Shown here piece after piece: positions 1-9,435 of a DNA stretch of 64,000 bases. The DNA comes from Acinetobacter gandensis (GTDB lineage: Bacteria; Pseudomonadota; Gammaproteobacteria; Pseudomonadales; Moraxellaceae). Position numbers and translations under genes: made by a program. The stretch is taken from NCBI RefSeq assembly GCF_001678755.1, contig NZ_LZDS01000027.1, positions 1 to 64,000 on the forward strand. The letters are read 5' to 3'. Positions within the stretch are counted from its first letter, which is position 1, and every line of letters starts with the position of its first letter. Under the pieces are notes generated by a model, which saw nothing but the letters and a program-made list of their open reading frames with translations, had not been told where the DNA came from and made no database searches.

Positions 1-218
1 TTAGCATGGATAACTGGGATAGCTTTATAACCGCATTCAAGCCTGACAAGAAACAAATCGGCAAGCAGCATACGGTAGGCATAGAAGGTAATAACTGTCG
101 CCTTAGGCACCGATTGCGACGAGCCGTTCGAAAGACCTGCTGCTTCTCAAAGAAGTTTGATAACCACTTTAAGGTGTTTGATTTGGTATTCTTCTATGTC
201 AATTATGGCTATGTCTGA
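1..218 (+). CDS. IS1-family transposase, C-terminal part (open at window edge)
   Basis: The reading frame is open to the left edge and ends at 218. The visible protein matches the C-terminal end of IS1-type (InsB/InsAB) transposases: a Trp-Asp-rich start, then the block IGKQHTVGIEGNNCRLRH carrying the conserved His and Glu of the catalytic region, then an Arg-rich stretch and the ending FFYVNYGYV. The upstream part lies outside the window, so it cannot be said whether the gene is whole. The right end of the element follows directly. Confidence 0.8.
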   Translation, partial: SMDNWDSFITAFKPDKKQIGKQHTVGIEGNNCRLRHRLRRAVRKTCCFSKKFDNHFKVFDLVFFYVNYGYV

Positions 219-245
219 TGCCAGCATACTTTTTAGAACACCACC
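215..245. mobile_element. Probable right end (terminal inverted repeat) of the IS1-type element
   Basis: Read on the minus strand from 245, the sequence starts GGTGGTGTTCTAAAAAGTAT. This G-rich beginning is typical of IS1-family terminal repeats, and it abuts the transposase stop codon as expected. The left end lies outside the window, so the repeat partner and target duplication cannot be checked. Confidence 0.5.
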
Positions 246-338
246 CAGTTTTTAAGTACAGCGCATTGCATTAATTGAAATATATCTGAACAGCAGCTTC
301 ACCTATATTGAAATTTAAGTCGCCATGCAGATCAAAAA

Positions 339-1391
339 ATGAATAGTAAAGCCATTTCTACTTTTAATCCTGATTTACCCGTCCATATGACATTTGAAGA
401 ATATGATTGGCATCTATTGGCTGAATATTGGTACCCGATTGCACTTGCACGAGATATTACTGAACAGCCTTATGGCACAATGCTCTTAGACATGCCTTTG
501 GTGATTTATAAAATGGGAGATGAAATCATTGTTGCCAAAGATGCCTGTCCGCATCGTGGCGTGCCTCTCAGTTTAGGAAAGAATGATGGTCAAGGTGTTG
601 TGTGTCGTTATCATGGACTGCGCTTTGGTGAAAAAGGTCACTGCAACCGCATTCCTGCCCATCCTGAACATAAAATTTCCCCAAGGTTTAACCTTAAAAC
701 TTATGCTGCTGTAGAACGCTATGGTTTAATTTGGTGCTGTCTCACCGCAAGTACAGATGATGAACCAAGTATTCCTGTCATGCCGAATTGGGAGAATACC
801 GAATATCAACAATTGGTTTGTCCTACTATAGATTTTCAATGTTTTGCAGGTCGACAACTCGAAGGCTTCATTGATGTTGCACATTTTGCATGGGTACACC
901 CTGATACCTTTGGCGATCCTGAAAATGTTGAAGTACCCGACTATAAAACCATTGAGACAGTAACAGGTTTTAATGCGGACTATTGGAGTAGTGTTGGACG
1001 TTACCCCATTGGTTTAGATCAAAGAGGTCAAGAAGGTTTTCAATGGCTACGTCATTTCGAAATACATCTGCCTTTTACTGCAACACTGACTATTCATTTT
1101 CCCAACGATACCAAACAAGTGATTATGAATGCGGCATCACCAATGACCGCCCGCTCTACCCGTCTATTTGCACCTATTTGTCGAAATTATGACAAGGATC
1201 TGCCTGTAGAAGATGCTTACGACTTTAACTTAAAAATATTTGAAGAAGATCGCTTAGTATCCGAATCACAAAAGCCTGAATATTTGCCATTAGATTTGAG
1301 TATAGAAGCACATTTCCCAGCTGATCGCAGTTCGAGTATGTATCGGAAACTATTACGAAAGAAAGGATTTAGTCCACTGTTTGCTGCATAA
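339..1391 (+). CDS. Rieske non-heme iron oxygenase (aromatic ring-hydroxylating type, alpha subunit)
   Basis: This 350-residue protein has a Rieske [2Fe-2S] site (C70-x-H72 and C89-x2-H92, in CPHRG and CRYHG). It also has a mononuclear iron site around residues 175-187 (E, D179, H182, H187 in EGFIDVAHFAWVH). The size and layout fit the single-component oxygenases of the VanA/phthalate-oxygenase type. These take electrons from a separate ferredoxin reductase to hydroxylate or demethylate a substrate. No reductase gene is next to it, so its partner must be encoded elsewhere and the substrate is unknown. The start codon has no strong ribosome site; a later Met (residue 17) is possible. It stands alone between the IS1 end and the dat-ddc terminator. 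Confidence 0.8.
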   Translation: MNSKAISTFNPDLPVHMTFEEYDWHLLAEYWYPIALARDITEQPYGTMLLDMPLVIYKMGDEIIVAKDACPHRGVPLSLGKNDGQGVVCRYHGLRFGEKGHCNRIPAHPEHKISPRFNLKTYAAVERYGLIWCCLTASTDDEPSIPVMPNWENTEYQQLVCPTIDFQCFAGRQLEGFIDVAHFAWVHPDTFGDPENVEVPDYKTIETVTGFNADYWSSVGRYPIGLDQRGQEGFQWLRHFEIHLPFTATLTIHFPNDTKQVIMNAASPMTARSTRLFAPICRNYDKDLPVEDAYDFNLKIFEEDRLVSESQKPEYLPLDLSIEAHFPADRSSSMYRKLLRKKGFSPLFAA

Positions 1392-1719
1392 GATTAGTAA
1401 TTAATTGTTTTACATCATCCTAACCCTATCCTAAAAGATAGCGGGGAAAGTACTTTACAAACCTTATTTTCTTTTTAAACCTTTATTATCTTATTCCTAA
1501 ATTTGTAAGCTTAAATGACTAACGTGATTAGCGACTTGGATGTCGCCGTGGGGCAAAGGTGACATGGATGCACTTTTAGCCTCACAAGGATTTTGCTTAC
1601 TTTGATCCGTCAAAGTAACAATACGCCTACGCAACAAAAAGTATGCATTAAAGAAGAATTTCGGCTATAACATCAATTAAGTTGCACTTTATTTATAAAT
1701 CTAAGCTATTCAAAAGCAT
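1392..1719. other. Intergenic stretch with a possible dispersed-repeat remnant
   Basis: No gene is seen. Positions about 1525-1640 look unlike the AT-rich flanks, being more GC-rich. They contain a perfect 9-bp inverted repeat, TTACTTTGA (1597-1605) and TCAAAGTAA (1610-1618), with a TCCG loop. The short frame around it reads like the tail of a broken coding sequence (ILLTLIRQSNN), a kind of remnant often seen between bacterial genes. Function unknown. Confidence 0.35.
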
Positions 1720-1750
1720 AAAAAAGGCGCTCAATTGAGCGCCTTTTTTT
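1720..1750 (-). terminator. Terminator of dat-ddc
   Basis: A perfect 18-bp palindrome GGCGCTCAATTGAGCGCC (1726-1743) is flanked by A and T runs, just after the ddc stop. It could also serve the opposite strand. Confidence 0.85.
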
Positions 1751-1764
1751 ACACAAGCAACCGA

Positions 1765-3297
1765 TTAGTCAATTGCAGGTGTATAAGTACCGTCAGCGAT
1801 TGGACCTTTGATACGATCAGCCTCAGCTAGCACAAGTGCAAGTAAGTTCTTCACGTTGTCTAAAGTCGCAACTGGGCTTAAAGTCGTCATCTTCAATGAT
1901 TGAACTTGACCAACTTTAGTCACACCAATATTCGCTTCACCACGTGCAAACAATTCGTCAGCCACGTTTTGGTTCAATGTGTCGAGTAATTCTGTTGGGT
2001 AACCTTCAGGAATTACACGGAACAATACTGAGGCGAATTGTGGATCAACCAACATTTCTAGACCATCAGTTGCATCAATATATGCTGCAACATCACGTGT
2101 TAACCCCACACCGTGATCGATCATCGAACCGTAAAGTTCTTCACCCAATGCTTCAACCGTCATCCACAATTTCAACGCATCGAAACGACGAGTTGTTTGT
2201 AGCGATTTAGACACAAGGTTTGGTACACCATGCTCTTCATCATAAGCAGAGTTTAAGTACTCAGCTTCATAATGCATGAAACGATAGTTCGCTTCATCTT
2301 TAAGAAGGAATGCACCACATGAAATCGTTTGGAAGTAATGCTTATGGAAATCAAGCGTTACAGAGTCAGATAGCTCAATACCATCCAACATTGAACGATA
2401 GTCATTTGAAAGAATCAGTGCACCACCCCATGCAGCGTCGATATGCATCCACGCGCCATATTTATTAGTGATTTCACGTACTTCTTTCAATGGATCAATT
2501 GCGCCTGCATCGGTTGTACCCGCAGTTGCAACCACACATGCCACAATTTTACCTTCCGCTTGAAGGTGCGCCATGGTTTTCTCAAGTGCGTCCATGTCCA
2601 TGCGTGCATTTGCATCTACAGGAACAGTCACCACAGATTGGAAACCCATACCCATCATGGCCATGTTCTTTTGCACAGAGAAGTGTGCATTTTCAGAACA
2701 GATCACTTTTACGTTACGCATTGCTTCCGCAGGTACGCCATCACGCTGAACAGACCACGGGTTACCGTTTTCGTCTTTCCAGTTTTTAGCAATACATGCA
2801 TCACGTGCAAGCAAAACACCCATTAAGTTAGACTGCGTACCGCCAGAGGTGAATACACCTGCTTGACCTGCACCATAGCCAACTTTTTGGCGAAGCCAGT
2901 CAATAAGCTGAACTTCCATCAATGAACCTGCAGGGCTTTGATCCCATGAGTCCATTGATTGGTTTGTTGCGTTAATCAGCACTTCCGCGATTTGACTTGT
3001 CACCATCGTTGGGCAGTGTAAATGCGCTAGAGAATGCGGATGATGCACCTTTAAGCTTTTATTTAAGAAAAGCTCAACCATGCGATCAAGAGACTTTTGT
3101 ACACCTAAACCTTCTTTAGAAGGATTAAATGCAATAGCAGAGCGAAGCTCTTTAATGCTACCGCCTGTGTACATTTTGTCATTTTGCAACCATGCAGATA
3201 CAGCTTTTACAGCTGAATCCATTGCCGACTGATAGTCAGCAATGGATTGTGCATCATTGCAGAATAACGCTTTACGATGTTCTGCAAAATCTACCAT
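1765..3297 (-). CDS. ddc: L-2,4-diaminobutyrate decarboxylase
   Basis: This 510-residue PLP-dependent group II decarboxylase converts L-2,4-diaminobutyrate to 1,3-diaminopropane and CO2. The PLP lysine is K319 in the block LDFHKHYFQ. The cofactor-binding HIDAAWGG is at about residues 285-292 and the SGGTQSNL motif at about 151. The length is that of the known Acinetobacter enzyme. It follows dat with only 3 bases between dat stop and ddc start, so the two are one transcript and probably translationally coupled. 1,3-diaminopropane is a characteristic Acinetobacter polyamine linked to surface motility and envelope traits in the genus. A strong terminator follows. Confidence 0.95.
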   Translation of the reverse strand: MVDFAEHRKALFCNDAQSIADYQSAMDSAVKAVSAWLQNDKMYTGGSIKELRSAIAFNPSKEGLGVQKSLDRMVELFLNKSLKVHHPHSLAHLHCPTMVTSQIAEVLINATNQSMDSWDQSPAGSLMEVQLIDWLRQKVGYGAGQAGVFTSGGTQSNLMGVLLARDACIAKNWKDENGNPWSVQRDGVPAEAMRNVKVICSENAHFSVQKNMAMMGMGFQSVVTVPVDANARMDMDALEKTMAHLQAEGKIVACVVATAGTTDAGAIDPLKEVREITNKYGAWMHIDAAWGGALILSNDYRSMLDGIELSDSVTLDFHKHYFQTISCGAFLLKDEANYRFMHYEAEYLNSAYDEEHGVPNLVSKSLQTTRRFDALKLWMTVEALGEELYGSMIDHGVGLTRDVAAYIDATDGLEMLVDPQFASVLFRVIPEGYPTELLDTLNQNVADELFARGEANIGVTKVGQVQSLKMTTLSPVATLDNVKNLLALVLAEADRIKGPIADGTYTPAID

Positions 3298-3300
3298 GTC

Positions 3301-4674
3301 TTACGCGCCTCGAGTTGCAACTAGTGCTTCAGCAAGAGCTTTCTTGAAGCGAACAATCACTTCTTCACATTCAGCTTGGTTGATGATCAATGGGCAAAGT
3401 AAACGAATTACTGTACCGTTACGACCACCTTTCTCTAACAATAATTTGTTATCGAAACATGCTGCTTGGATTGCTGCTGCCAATTGACCATCACCTGGTA
3501 ATGAACCCATGTGATCCGCTGATTTACGTTCATCAACGATTTCAACACCAATCATCAAACCACGGCCACGTACGTTACCGATACATGGGAATTCTTGCGC
3601 TAATTTTTTAATTTCAGCTTGTAAGAAATCACCACGCTCCTGCGCGTTTTTAGCAAGATTTTGTTCTTTAATGGTTTTGATCGTTGCAAGACCCGTACCC
3701 ATAGCCAATTGGTTACCACGGAAAGTACCCGTATGACCTGCAGGCTGCCAAGCATCAAATTTACGTTTAATACCAAGTACTGCAAGTGGTAAGCTACCAC
3801 CCACCGCTTTAGACATGACAACAACATCAGGTTCGATACCCGCATGTTCAAAGGCAAACATTTTACCTGAACGTGCAAAGCCCGCTTGAACTTCGTCAAG
3901 AATTAACACGATATTGTGCTTTTCAGTCACTTCACGGATTTTTTTCAACCACTTCACAGGTGCAGTTACCACACCGCCTTCACCTTGGATCGCTTCCAAA
4001 ATGACAGCTGCTGGCTTAGTTACACCGCTTTCTACGTCTTCAATGAAGTTTTCGAAATAATACGTTAATGCATCAACACCCGCTTCACCACCAATGCCTA
4101 ATGGGCAACGGTATTCATGCGGATACGGCATAAATTGAACACCTGGCATCAAGCCATTCACAGCATTCTTCGCAGACAAGTTACCTGTCATTGCTAAGGA
4201 ACCGTGCGTCATACCGTGATAGCCACCGGAAAAGCTAATCACAGAACTACGACCTGTATAGGTTTTGGCTAATTTAATTGCTGCTTCTGTACCATCTGCA
4301 CCAGATGGGCCACAAAACTGTAGACAATATTCAGCTTTACCCCCAGGGAGTTGCTCAAGTAAAGCTTCAGTAAAAGCATCTTTTAAAGGCGTTGTTAAAT
4401 CCAAAGTATGCAACGGTAAACCGCTTGCAAGTGTGTCTTGGATACTTTGAATGACCGCAGGGTGATTATGGCCTAATGCCAATGTCCCTGCCCCAGCTAA
4501 ACAATCGAGGTACTCTGTACCTTCAACATCGGTAACCCAGCACCCTAAGGCTTTTGCTATCGCAAGTGGAAGTTTACGTGGATAGCTACGAACATTGGAT
4601 TCCATTTGACTTTGGCGAGTTAAATAGTATTCGTTAGTAGACTTAGTGGCAGAATTTACTGAAGAAACGCTCAT
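3301..4674 (-). CDS. dat: L-2,4-diaminobutyrate:2-oxoglutarate aminotransferase
   Basis: This 457-residue class III PLP aminotransferase makes L-2,4-diaminobutyrate from aspartate semialdehyde and glutamate. The active lysine is K289 in [10 protein letters not shown]. The Asp that contacts the pyridine nitrogen is in [10 protein letters not shown] (about 258-267), and the glycine-rich phosphate site is [11 protein letters not shown] (about 122-132). It is the first gene of the dat-ddc pair and supplies the substrate of the decarboxylase. The roughly 480-bp gap upstream holds its promoter, not clearly recognisable by eye. Confidence 0.95.
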   Translation of the reverse strand: MSVSSVNSATKSTNEYYLTRQSQMESNVRSYPRKLPLAIAKALGCWVTDVEGTEYLDCLAGAGTLALGHNHPAVIQSIQDTLASGLPLHTLDLTTPLKDAFTEALLEQLPGGKAEYCLQFCGPSGADGTEAAIKLAKTYTGRSSVISFSGGYHGMTHGSLAMTGNLSAKNAVNGLMPGVQFMPYPHEYRCPLGIGGEAGVDALTYYFENFIEDVESGVTKPAAVILEAIQGEGGVVTAPVKWLKKIREVTEKHNIVLILDEVQAGFARSGKMFAFEHAGIEPDVVVMSKAVGGSLPLAVLGIKRKFDAWQPAGHTGTFRGNQLAMGTGLATIKTIKEQNLAKNAQERGDFLQAEIKKLAQEFPCIGNVRGRGLMIGVEIVDERKSADHMGSLPGDGQLAAAIQAACFDNKLLLEKGGRNGTVIRLLCPLIINQAECEEVIVRFKKALAEALVATRGA

Positions 4675-5158
4675 ATCGAATTACCATCTCTGATATGGGT
4701 TGAAAGAAATAAGTCGGGGGACTTTCGGTCTTTTGACTCGGTGCTTTATGATTTTCTAGTCAGTTTTAAGAGCTCTTTATGTAATGGCTAACTAGACGGC
4801 GGATAATACCTAATTTTTTTGAAAAATAAATAGGTATAAGCATCAAAAATGCCAAGAACAGTACAAATAATTGCAATTCAAGTGCATTTCGAATGAATAT
4901 TCATCTTACAGTGTGACAAAACAAAGAAAACCTCTTTGCTTTATGTTTTATTAGATCTTATACGGATTAATTGTAACCGTTCATAAAATACTAATTTAAC
5001 CATCTGATTTAAAATAACTTACTAAAATTAGGATTTTTTTAAAAAATGTTCAAATAATTACAATCCAACCACATATATTCCTTTAAACCATCACATTCAC
5101 ATCTTAAGATGGGTAAATTCGCTAAATTAGCAATTTTTAAAGAAGAACAGGTATAACA
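4675..5158. other. Divergent intergenic region between dat and the SIMPL gene
   Basis: This AT-rich stretch has no gene. It must carry promoters in both directions. A dyad ATACCTA (4806-4812) / TAGGTAT (4831-4837), about 130 bp upstream of dat, is the only clear symmetry seen. A possible ribosome site GAACAGG precedes the SIMPL gene at 5145-5155. Confidence 0.4.
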
Positions 5159-5860
5159 ATGCGTAAAATTATCTTATCGTCTGCCTTATTAGCCTCTTGT
5201 TTGAGCCTCCCTGCGCTTACACAGGCTGCAGAAGCATTGAATTACAACATTGTGAATATACAAGCCGATGCAACGCGCCAAGTTTCAAATGATGAAATGC
5301 ATGCCGTGCTGTATATAGAAAAGTCAAACAAACAGCCCGCTGAGCTCGCTGCACAAATTAATCAGCTGATGAGTCAGGCCGTTAATACTGCTCGAAAATA
5401 CCCATCGGTAAAAATTGAAACAGGTTCACAAACTACTTATCCTATCTATGACAATGACAGCCGTAAACTTAAAGAATGGCGTGGTCGTGCTGAAGTTCGT
5501 TTAGAAAGTACTGACTTTAAAGCTGCTAGCCAGTTAGTCAGTGAGTTACAGCAAAATTTCCAAACTCAGTCCATCAGCTTTAGCGTGTCAGATGCACAGC
5601 GAAAAAAAGTAGAAAATGAACTCATGGTTGAAGCCTCTAAAAACTTCCAACAACGCGCGCAAACATTGTCACAAGCGTGGAATAAGTCAGGCTATAACTT
5701 GGTGAATATCAATTTAAATACCAGCAATTATGGTGGTCAGCCTGTACCACGTATGGCCATGATGAAAGCTGCAGCAGCTGATGCAATTCCAGAACAGGAA
5801 ATGGCGGGTGGCGAGTCTAAAATCACTGTAAATGCCAACGGCACCATACAGTTTAAATAA
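5159..5860 (+). CDS. Periplasmic SIMPL-domain protein (DUF541)
   Basis: This 233-residue protein has a clear Sec signal peptide (MRKII, then a hydrophobic stretch ending TQAAEA near residue 24). The rest is one SIMPL/DUF541 domain: a strand-rich beginning with the typical NIQADATRQVSNDE block, then helices, a central RGRAEVRLES strand and a C-terminal NANGTIQF strand. Relatives include E. coli YggE, which is linked to oxidative-stress defence, and signalling proteins of animal immunity; the biochemical role in bacteria is not settled. It stands alone with its own terminator. Confidence 0.85.
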   Translation: MRKIILSSALLASCLSLPALTQAAEALNYNIVNIQADATRQVSNDEMHAVLYIEKSNKQPAELAAQINQLMSQAVNTARKYPSVKIETGSQTTYPIYDNDSRKLKEWRGRAEVRLESTDFKAASQLVSELQQNFQTQSISFSVSDAQRKKVENELMVEASKNFQQRAQTLSQAWNKSGYNLVNINLNTSNYGGQPVPRMAMMKAAAADAIPEQEMAGGESKITVNANGTIQFK

Positions 5861-5884
5861 TTGAGTGTTCATGCCCTAGCATCA

Positions 5885-5926
5885 AAAAGCCATCAAATAA
5901 GCAGTCGCTTTTGATGGCTTTTTTGC
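5885..5926 (+). terminator. Terminator after the SIMPL gene
   Basis: Inverted repeat GCCATCAAA (5889-5897) and TTTGATGGC (5910-5918), followed by a T run. Confidence 0.8.
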
Positions 5927-6033
5927 TTTTCAACAAAGCGCTTATTTATTTCGTTAATTTTTACAAGTCCTTGCTATATCTTTAGCCACGAGAGGATTAC
6001 ATTAGCCAACTGTCTTATTCCCCCTTAAGCAAC

Positions 6034-6630
6034 ATGTCTATCGAACAACTCAATCTTGACCTTTACTATTTATTAAATGTGCCCGAGCATGCATCAACAC
6101 TAATGATGACTTTCGCTCAATTTATCGCACATGATCTGATTTACATATTTTTAATTATCTTTGCTTTCGCATGGTTGTTTGGAAAGATTGAAACAAAAAC
6201 AGCAATTATAAAAGCTGCGCTCTTTACCGCAGTGACACTGTGTATAAGTGAGATTTTATCCGCAATATTGCACACACCTCGCCCCTTTGTAATTGATGTA
6301 GGTCAAACTTTAATACAACATGATCCTACAGGCTCTTTTCCCAGTAATCACATGAGTATTTTTAGTGGTATTGCGTTCTCATACTATTTTTCATTAAAAC
6401 GCGATTTGGGTCGTATACTGATTTGGGTGGCATTGCTTGTAGCATGGTCTCGCGTGTATGTGGGCGTACATTTTCCTATTGATATGTTCGGTGCTTTTTT
6501 TATTGCTCTCTTCATAAATTTGGCAGGCTTGCCTATTTGGTGGAAACACCAACATAAGATTATGTATTACATATTGAATATGCATACTTTTCTAATGAAA
6601 CTATTAATTCGACGGGGATGGATTGAATAA
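6034..6630 (+). CDS. PAP2-family membrane phosphatase (BcrC-like, probable undecaprenyl-diphosphatase)
   Basis: This 198-residue integral membrane protein has about five to six hydrophobic segments. The three PAP2 signature blocks are visible: LHTPRPF (around 87-93, motif C1, without the usual upstream Lys), GSFPSNHMS (motif C2, catalytic His) and SRVYVGVHFPIDM (motif C3, with the Arg, His and Asp). BcrC-type members release phosphate from undecaprenyl diphosphate at the outer face of the inner membrane, recycling the lipid carrier for peptidoglycan. Other PAP2 lipid phosphatases look similar, so the substrate is inferred. Confidence 0.75.
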   Translation: MSIEQLNLDLYYLLNVPEHASTLMMTFAQFIAHDLIYIFLIIFAFAWLFGKIETKTAIIKAALFTAVTLCISEILSAILHTPRPFVIDVGQTLIQHDPTGSFPSNHMSIFSGIAFSYYFSLKRDLGRILIWVALLVAWSRVYVGVHFPIDMFGAFFIALFINLAGLPIWWKHQHKIMYYILNMHTFLMKLLIRRGWIE

Positions 6631-6647
6631 AGCACTTACACTTGAAA

Positions 6648-6676
6648 ATAAACATCCTCATCTTTGAGGATGTTTC
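6648..6676. terminator. Hairpin after the PAP2 gene
   Basis: Perfect 10-bp stem AACATCCTCA (6651-6660) / TGAGGATGTT (6665-6674) with loop TCTT. The T run is weak. Confidence 0.55.
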
Positions 6677-6767
6677 TAAAATACGAGATTTATAAATCAG
6701 TTTTTTAGAATATCGTAAATCACATAATCATCATTAAACTTTTAAATTTAGATTTAGATAAAACCTT

Positions 6768-6825
6768 TATACATATGGACATCTATATATTCACATGTAA
6801 ATATATATGCTAATCCATATGTATA
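6768..6825. promoter_or_regulatory. Putative ArsR operator / ars promoter region
   Basis: Two nearly concentric symmetries end just 7 bases before the arsR start. The inner one is a 24-base palindrome (6784-6807, core ACATGT, one mismatch). The outer one is a perfect 12-bp repeat, TATACATATGGA (6768-6779) and TCCATATGTATA (6814-6825). ArsR/SmtB repressors bind such AT-rich dyads over the promoter and leave on binding arsenite. That this pair is the ArsR site is inferred from position and form. Confidence 0.65.
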
Positions 6826-6832
6826 GATAGAC

Positions 6833-7162
6833 ATGGAACAGACTGATTTTTTCAAATTACTTTCAGATGAGACTCGTTTGAACATCATCATGCTTTTGGC
6901 GTGTAAAGGTGAACTATGCGTATGTGAACTCACCGAATCACTTCAATTAAGCCAACCCAAAATTTCACGCCATCTAGCGCTACTACGCTCATCTGGTGTT
7001 TTGAGTGATCAACGTAAAGGCCAATGGGTGTATTACTCGATTCATCCTGCACTGCCTACTTGGTGTACACAAATACTTGATGTCATGCGTCACCAAGAAC
7101 GATTTAAAGATCTCGATTTAAACTCTCCGAAAGGCACTACCACATTGTGTGAATCACTATGA
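6833..7162 (+). CDS. arsR: ArsR-family arsenic-responsive repressor
   Basis: This 109-residue winged-helix protein has the metal-binding sequence ELCVCEL with C29 and C31. The third cysteine found in the plasmid R773 protein (two residues further) is replaced by Thr; C24 is nearby and could help. The recognition helix is LQLSQPKISRHLALLR and the wing RKGQWVYYSI. It represses the arsenic operon it heads until As(III) binds. No good ribosome site lies before the ATG, so translation may be weak or leaderless. Its stop overlaps the arsC start by 4 bases. Confidence 0.93.
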   Translation: MEQTDFFKLLSDETRLNIIMLLACKGELCVCELTESLQLSQPKISRHLALLRSSGVLSDQRKGQWVYYSIHPALPTWCTQILDVMRHQERFKDLDLNSPKGTTTLCESL

Positions 7163-7632
7163 ATTTTCTATTTTTATGTACGGGCAATAGTTGCCGCAGC
7201 ATTTTGTCCGAAGTCTTATTTAATGTCCGAGCACCAGAAGGTTTTCATGCTTATAGCGCAGGAAGCAAACCTAGTGGACACGTACATCCGCTCACACTCA
7301 AAACCCTCAATAACTTAAATTTACCCACCGAAGGTTTATACAGTAAAACGATTGCGGAATGTGAGCAATTCGAACCTGATGTGGTGATTACTGTTTGTGG
7401 ATCTGCTGCGCAAGAAGCTTGCCCAATTTACTTTGGCTCTGCCATCAAAGCCCACTGGGGCTTAGAAGATCCTTCCCATTTAGAGCTTGCAGATGACATC
7501 AAACTTGCAGCTTTTCTTGATACCGTGGCACATATTAACCGCCGTTTAGATGCTTTATTTGCACTCGATTTTAAGCAATTAAGTCGTGAAGAGCTTAACA
7601 AAGAAATCCAAAAAATTTCAGAGATTCAATAA
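7159..7632 (+). CDS. arsC: Arsenate reductase, low-molecular-weight phosphatase type
   Basis: This 157-residue protein of the LMW protein tyrosine phosphatase fold reduces arsenate to arsenite. The P-loop CTGNSCRS (C7 to R13) is at the N-terminus. Two more cysteines in [11 protein letters not shown] probably form the disulfide relay, and an Asp in the DPSHLE block is the likely general acid. This class is usually regenerated by thioredoxin or mycothiol-like systems, in contrast to the glutaredoxin-linked ArsC of E. coli. It overlaps arsR at its start and its stop overlaps the start of the efflux gene by one base. Confidence 0.92.
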   Translation: MNFLFLCTGNSCRSILSEVLFNVRAPEGFHAYSAGSKPSGHVHPLTLKTLNNLNLPTEGLYSKTIAECEQFEPDVVITVCGSAAQEACPIYFGSAIKAHWGLEDPSHLELADDIKLAAFLDTVAHINRRLDALFALDFKQLSREELNKEIQKISEIQ

Positions 7633-8672
7633 TGACTGCTGCAAAACTGTCATTTCTAGACCGCAATCTAACGCTATGGATTTTTATCGCAATGGGGCTA
7701 GGCATTGGAATTGGTATCTATTTTCCAAGTGCTTCTACAGGCTTAAATCAACTTACTGTAGGCAATGTCAATATCGCCATTGCGATTGGTTTAATTCTGA
7801 TGATGTATCCACCTTTAGCCAAAGTGGATTACCAAACACTACCTGAAGTTTTTAAAGATAACCGTACATTAACTTTGTCATTACTACAAAATTGGGTCAT
7901 TGCGCCTTGTTTAATGTTTATTTTGGCAATCGTATTTTTACAGCATTATCCAGAATACATGACCGGCTTGATCTTAATTGGTTTAGCTCGGTGTATTGCG
8001 ATGGTACTGGTGTGGAATGATCTGGCATGTGGTGACAATCAATATGTTGCGGCCTTGGTTGCATTTAATAGCATTTTCCAAATCCTCTTTTTCAGTAGCT
8101 ATGCTTGGTTTTTCTTAAGCTATCTTCCACCATTTTTTGGTGTTGAAGCACAAGTTATACAGGTGAGTTTTTGGACCATTACACAAGCTGTTCTGATTTA
8201 TCTCGGCATCCCATTTTTGCTCGGCTTTCTTACACGATATTTCCTCGTTAAACAAAAAGGAAATACCTGGTATCAAGAAAAATTTATAGCAAAAATTAAC
8301 CCTTTAAGCCTGATCGCCCTACTATTTACCATTGTCGTGATGTTTAGCCTCAAAGGTGCAGATGTCGTGAGCCTTCCGATGGATGTACTGCGTATTACCA
8401 TTCCCCTCACGATCTACTTTGTGGTGATGTTTTTCATTAGCTTTTTGATGAGCAAATGGATGGGCAATAATTACGCCAAAACCACTGCCATATCCTTTAC
8501 CGCAGCAGGTAATAATTTTGAACTTGCCCTCGCTGTTGCCATCGCGACCTTTGGCATTGCATCTCCGATTGCATTTACCACGATTATTGGCCCATTGGTT
8601 GAAGTTCCAGTCCTGATTGCATTAGTAAGTGTATCGCTTTGGCTTAAACGAAAACTGTATTCGGAGTCTTAA
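7632..8672 (+). CDS. acr3: Arsenite efflux permease, ACR3 family
   Basis: This 346-residue membrane protein has about ten hydrophobic segments. The diagnostic ACR3 sequence [19 protein letters not shown], with the conserved Cys, sits near residues 117-135. ACR3 proteins expel arsenite with proton exchange and are unrelated in sequence to E. coli ArsB. It sits directly after arsC, with the ATG overlapping the arsC stop (TAATG), so the two are translationally coupled. arsH follows after one base. Confidence 0.95.
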   Translation: MTAAKLSFLDRNLTLWIFIAMGLGIGIGIYFPSASTGLNQLTVGNVNIAIAIGLILMMYPPLAKVDYQTLPEVFKDNRTLTLSLLQNWVIAPCLMFILAIVFLQHYPEYMTGLILIGLARCIAMVLVWNDLACGDNQYVAALVAFNSIFQILFFSSYAWFFLSYLPPFFGVEAQVIQVSFWTITQAVLIYLGIPFLLGFLTRYFLVKQKGNTWYQEKFIAKINPLSLIALLFTIVVMFSLKGADVVSLPMDVLRITIPLTIYFVVMFFISFLMSKWMGNNYAKTTAISFTAAGNNFELALAVAIATFGIASPIAFTTIIGPLVEVPVLIALVSVSLWLKRKLYSES

Positions 8673-8673
8673 T

Positions 8674-9378
8674 ATGGAATTACCAAATATTAATATCGAC
8701 TTATTGAAGACACCTCAATTTACGCAGATTCAAGCACAAGAACTGGCGCATCCACCACGTATATTATTGCTCTATGGGTCTAACCGTGAGCGTTCGTTTA
8801 GCCGCTTAGCTGTAATGGAAGCGGGTCGAATCTTAGAATATTTTGGTGCTGATGTACGGATTTTTCACCCTAAAGGCCTTCCTTTACCTGAAGATGCTGA
8901 GATTACTCACCCTAAAGTTCAAGAATTACATGAATTATTAGCGTGGTCAGAAGGCATGGTATGGTGTTCACCAGAACGTCATGGTGCCATGAGCTCCATT
9001 TTGAAAGCACAAATTGATTGGATACCACTTGCGGCTGGCGCTATTCGTGCCACGCAAGGCAAAACACTGGCACTTATGCAAGTTTGCGGTGGTTCGCAGT
9101 CCTTCAACGCCGTCAATCAAATGCGAATTTTGGGTCGATGGATGCGGATGATTACAATTCCAAATCAATCTTCAGTCGCGAAAGCTTTTACTGAGTTTGA
9201 CGAACAAGACCGAATGAAGCCGTCTTCTTACTACAGCCGCATTGTAGATGTAATGGAAGAACTCTATAAATATACGCTGATGACTCGCGGTCAATCCGCT
9301 TACCTCACAGACCGCTATTCGGAACGTGTAGAAAGCGCTGAAGAACTCTCTAAACGTGTTAATCAGAGAAATTTATAA
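8674..9378 (+). CDS. arsH: ArsH, NADPH-dependent FMN reductase
   Basis: The ATG at 8674 ([11 protein letters not shown]) follows the acr3 stop by one base and gives 234 residues, the usual ArsH length; an upstream in-frame start would overlap acr3. The flavodoxin-like fold shows the FMN-binding [14 protein letters not shown] at about residues 30-43. [20 protein letters not shown] and [18 protein letters not shown] are the typical ArsH blocks. ArsH oxidises trivalent organoarsenicals and reduces quinones or chromate in characterised relatives. It is the last gene of the operon; a strong terminator follows. Confidence 0.95.
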   Translation: MELPNINIDLLKTPQFTQIQAQELAHPPRILLLYGSNRERSFSRLAVMEAGRILEYFGADVRIFHPKGLPLPEDAEITHPKVQELHELLAWSEGMVWCSPERHGAMSSILKAQIDWIPLAAGAIRATQGKTLALMQVCGGSQSFNAVNQMRILGRWMRMITIPNQSSVAKAFTEFDEQDRMKPSSYYSRIVDVMEELYKYTLMTRGQSAYLTDRYSERVESAEELSKRVNQRNL

Positions 9379-9382
9379 ATAA

Positions 9383-9414
9383 AAAAAATCCCGCTCGAAA
9401 GCGGGATTTTTTTA
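9383..9414. terminator. Bidirectional terminator between arsH and proB
   Basis: Stem ATCCCGCT (9388-9395) / AGCGGGAT (9400-9407) with loop CGAA, an A run before and a T run after. It serves both converging genes. Confidence 0.9.
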
Positions 9415-9435
9415 TGTATGAAAACAATTATAGTA

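Noticed and set aside
1944..2826. Plus-strand frames inside ddc
   Set aside because: Shadow frames of the well-supported ddc gene.
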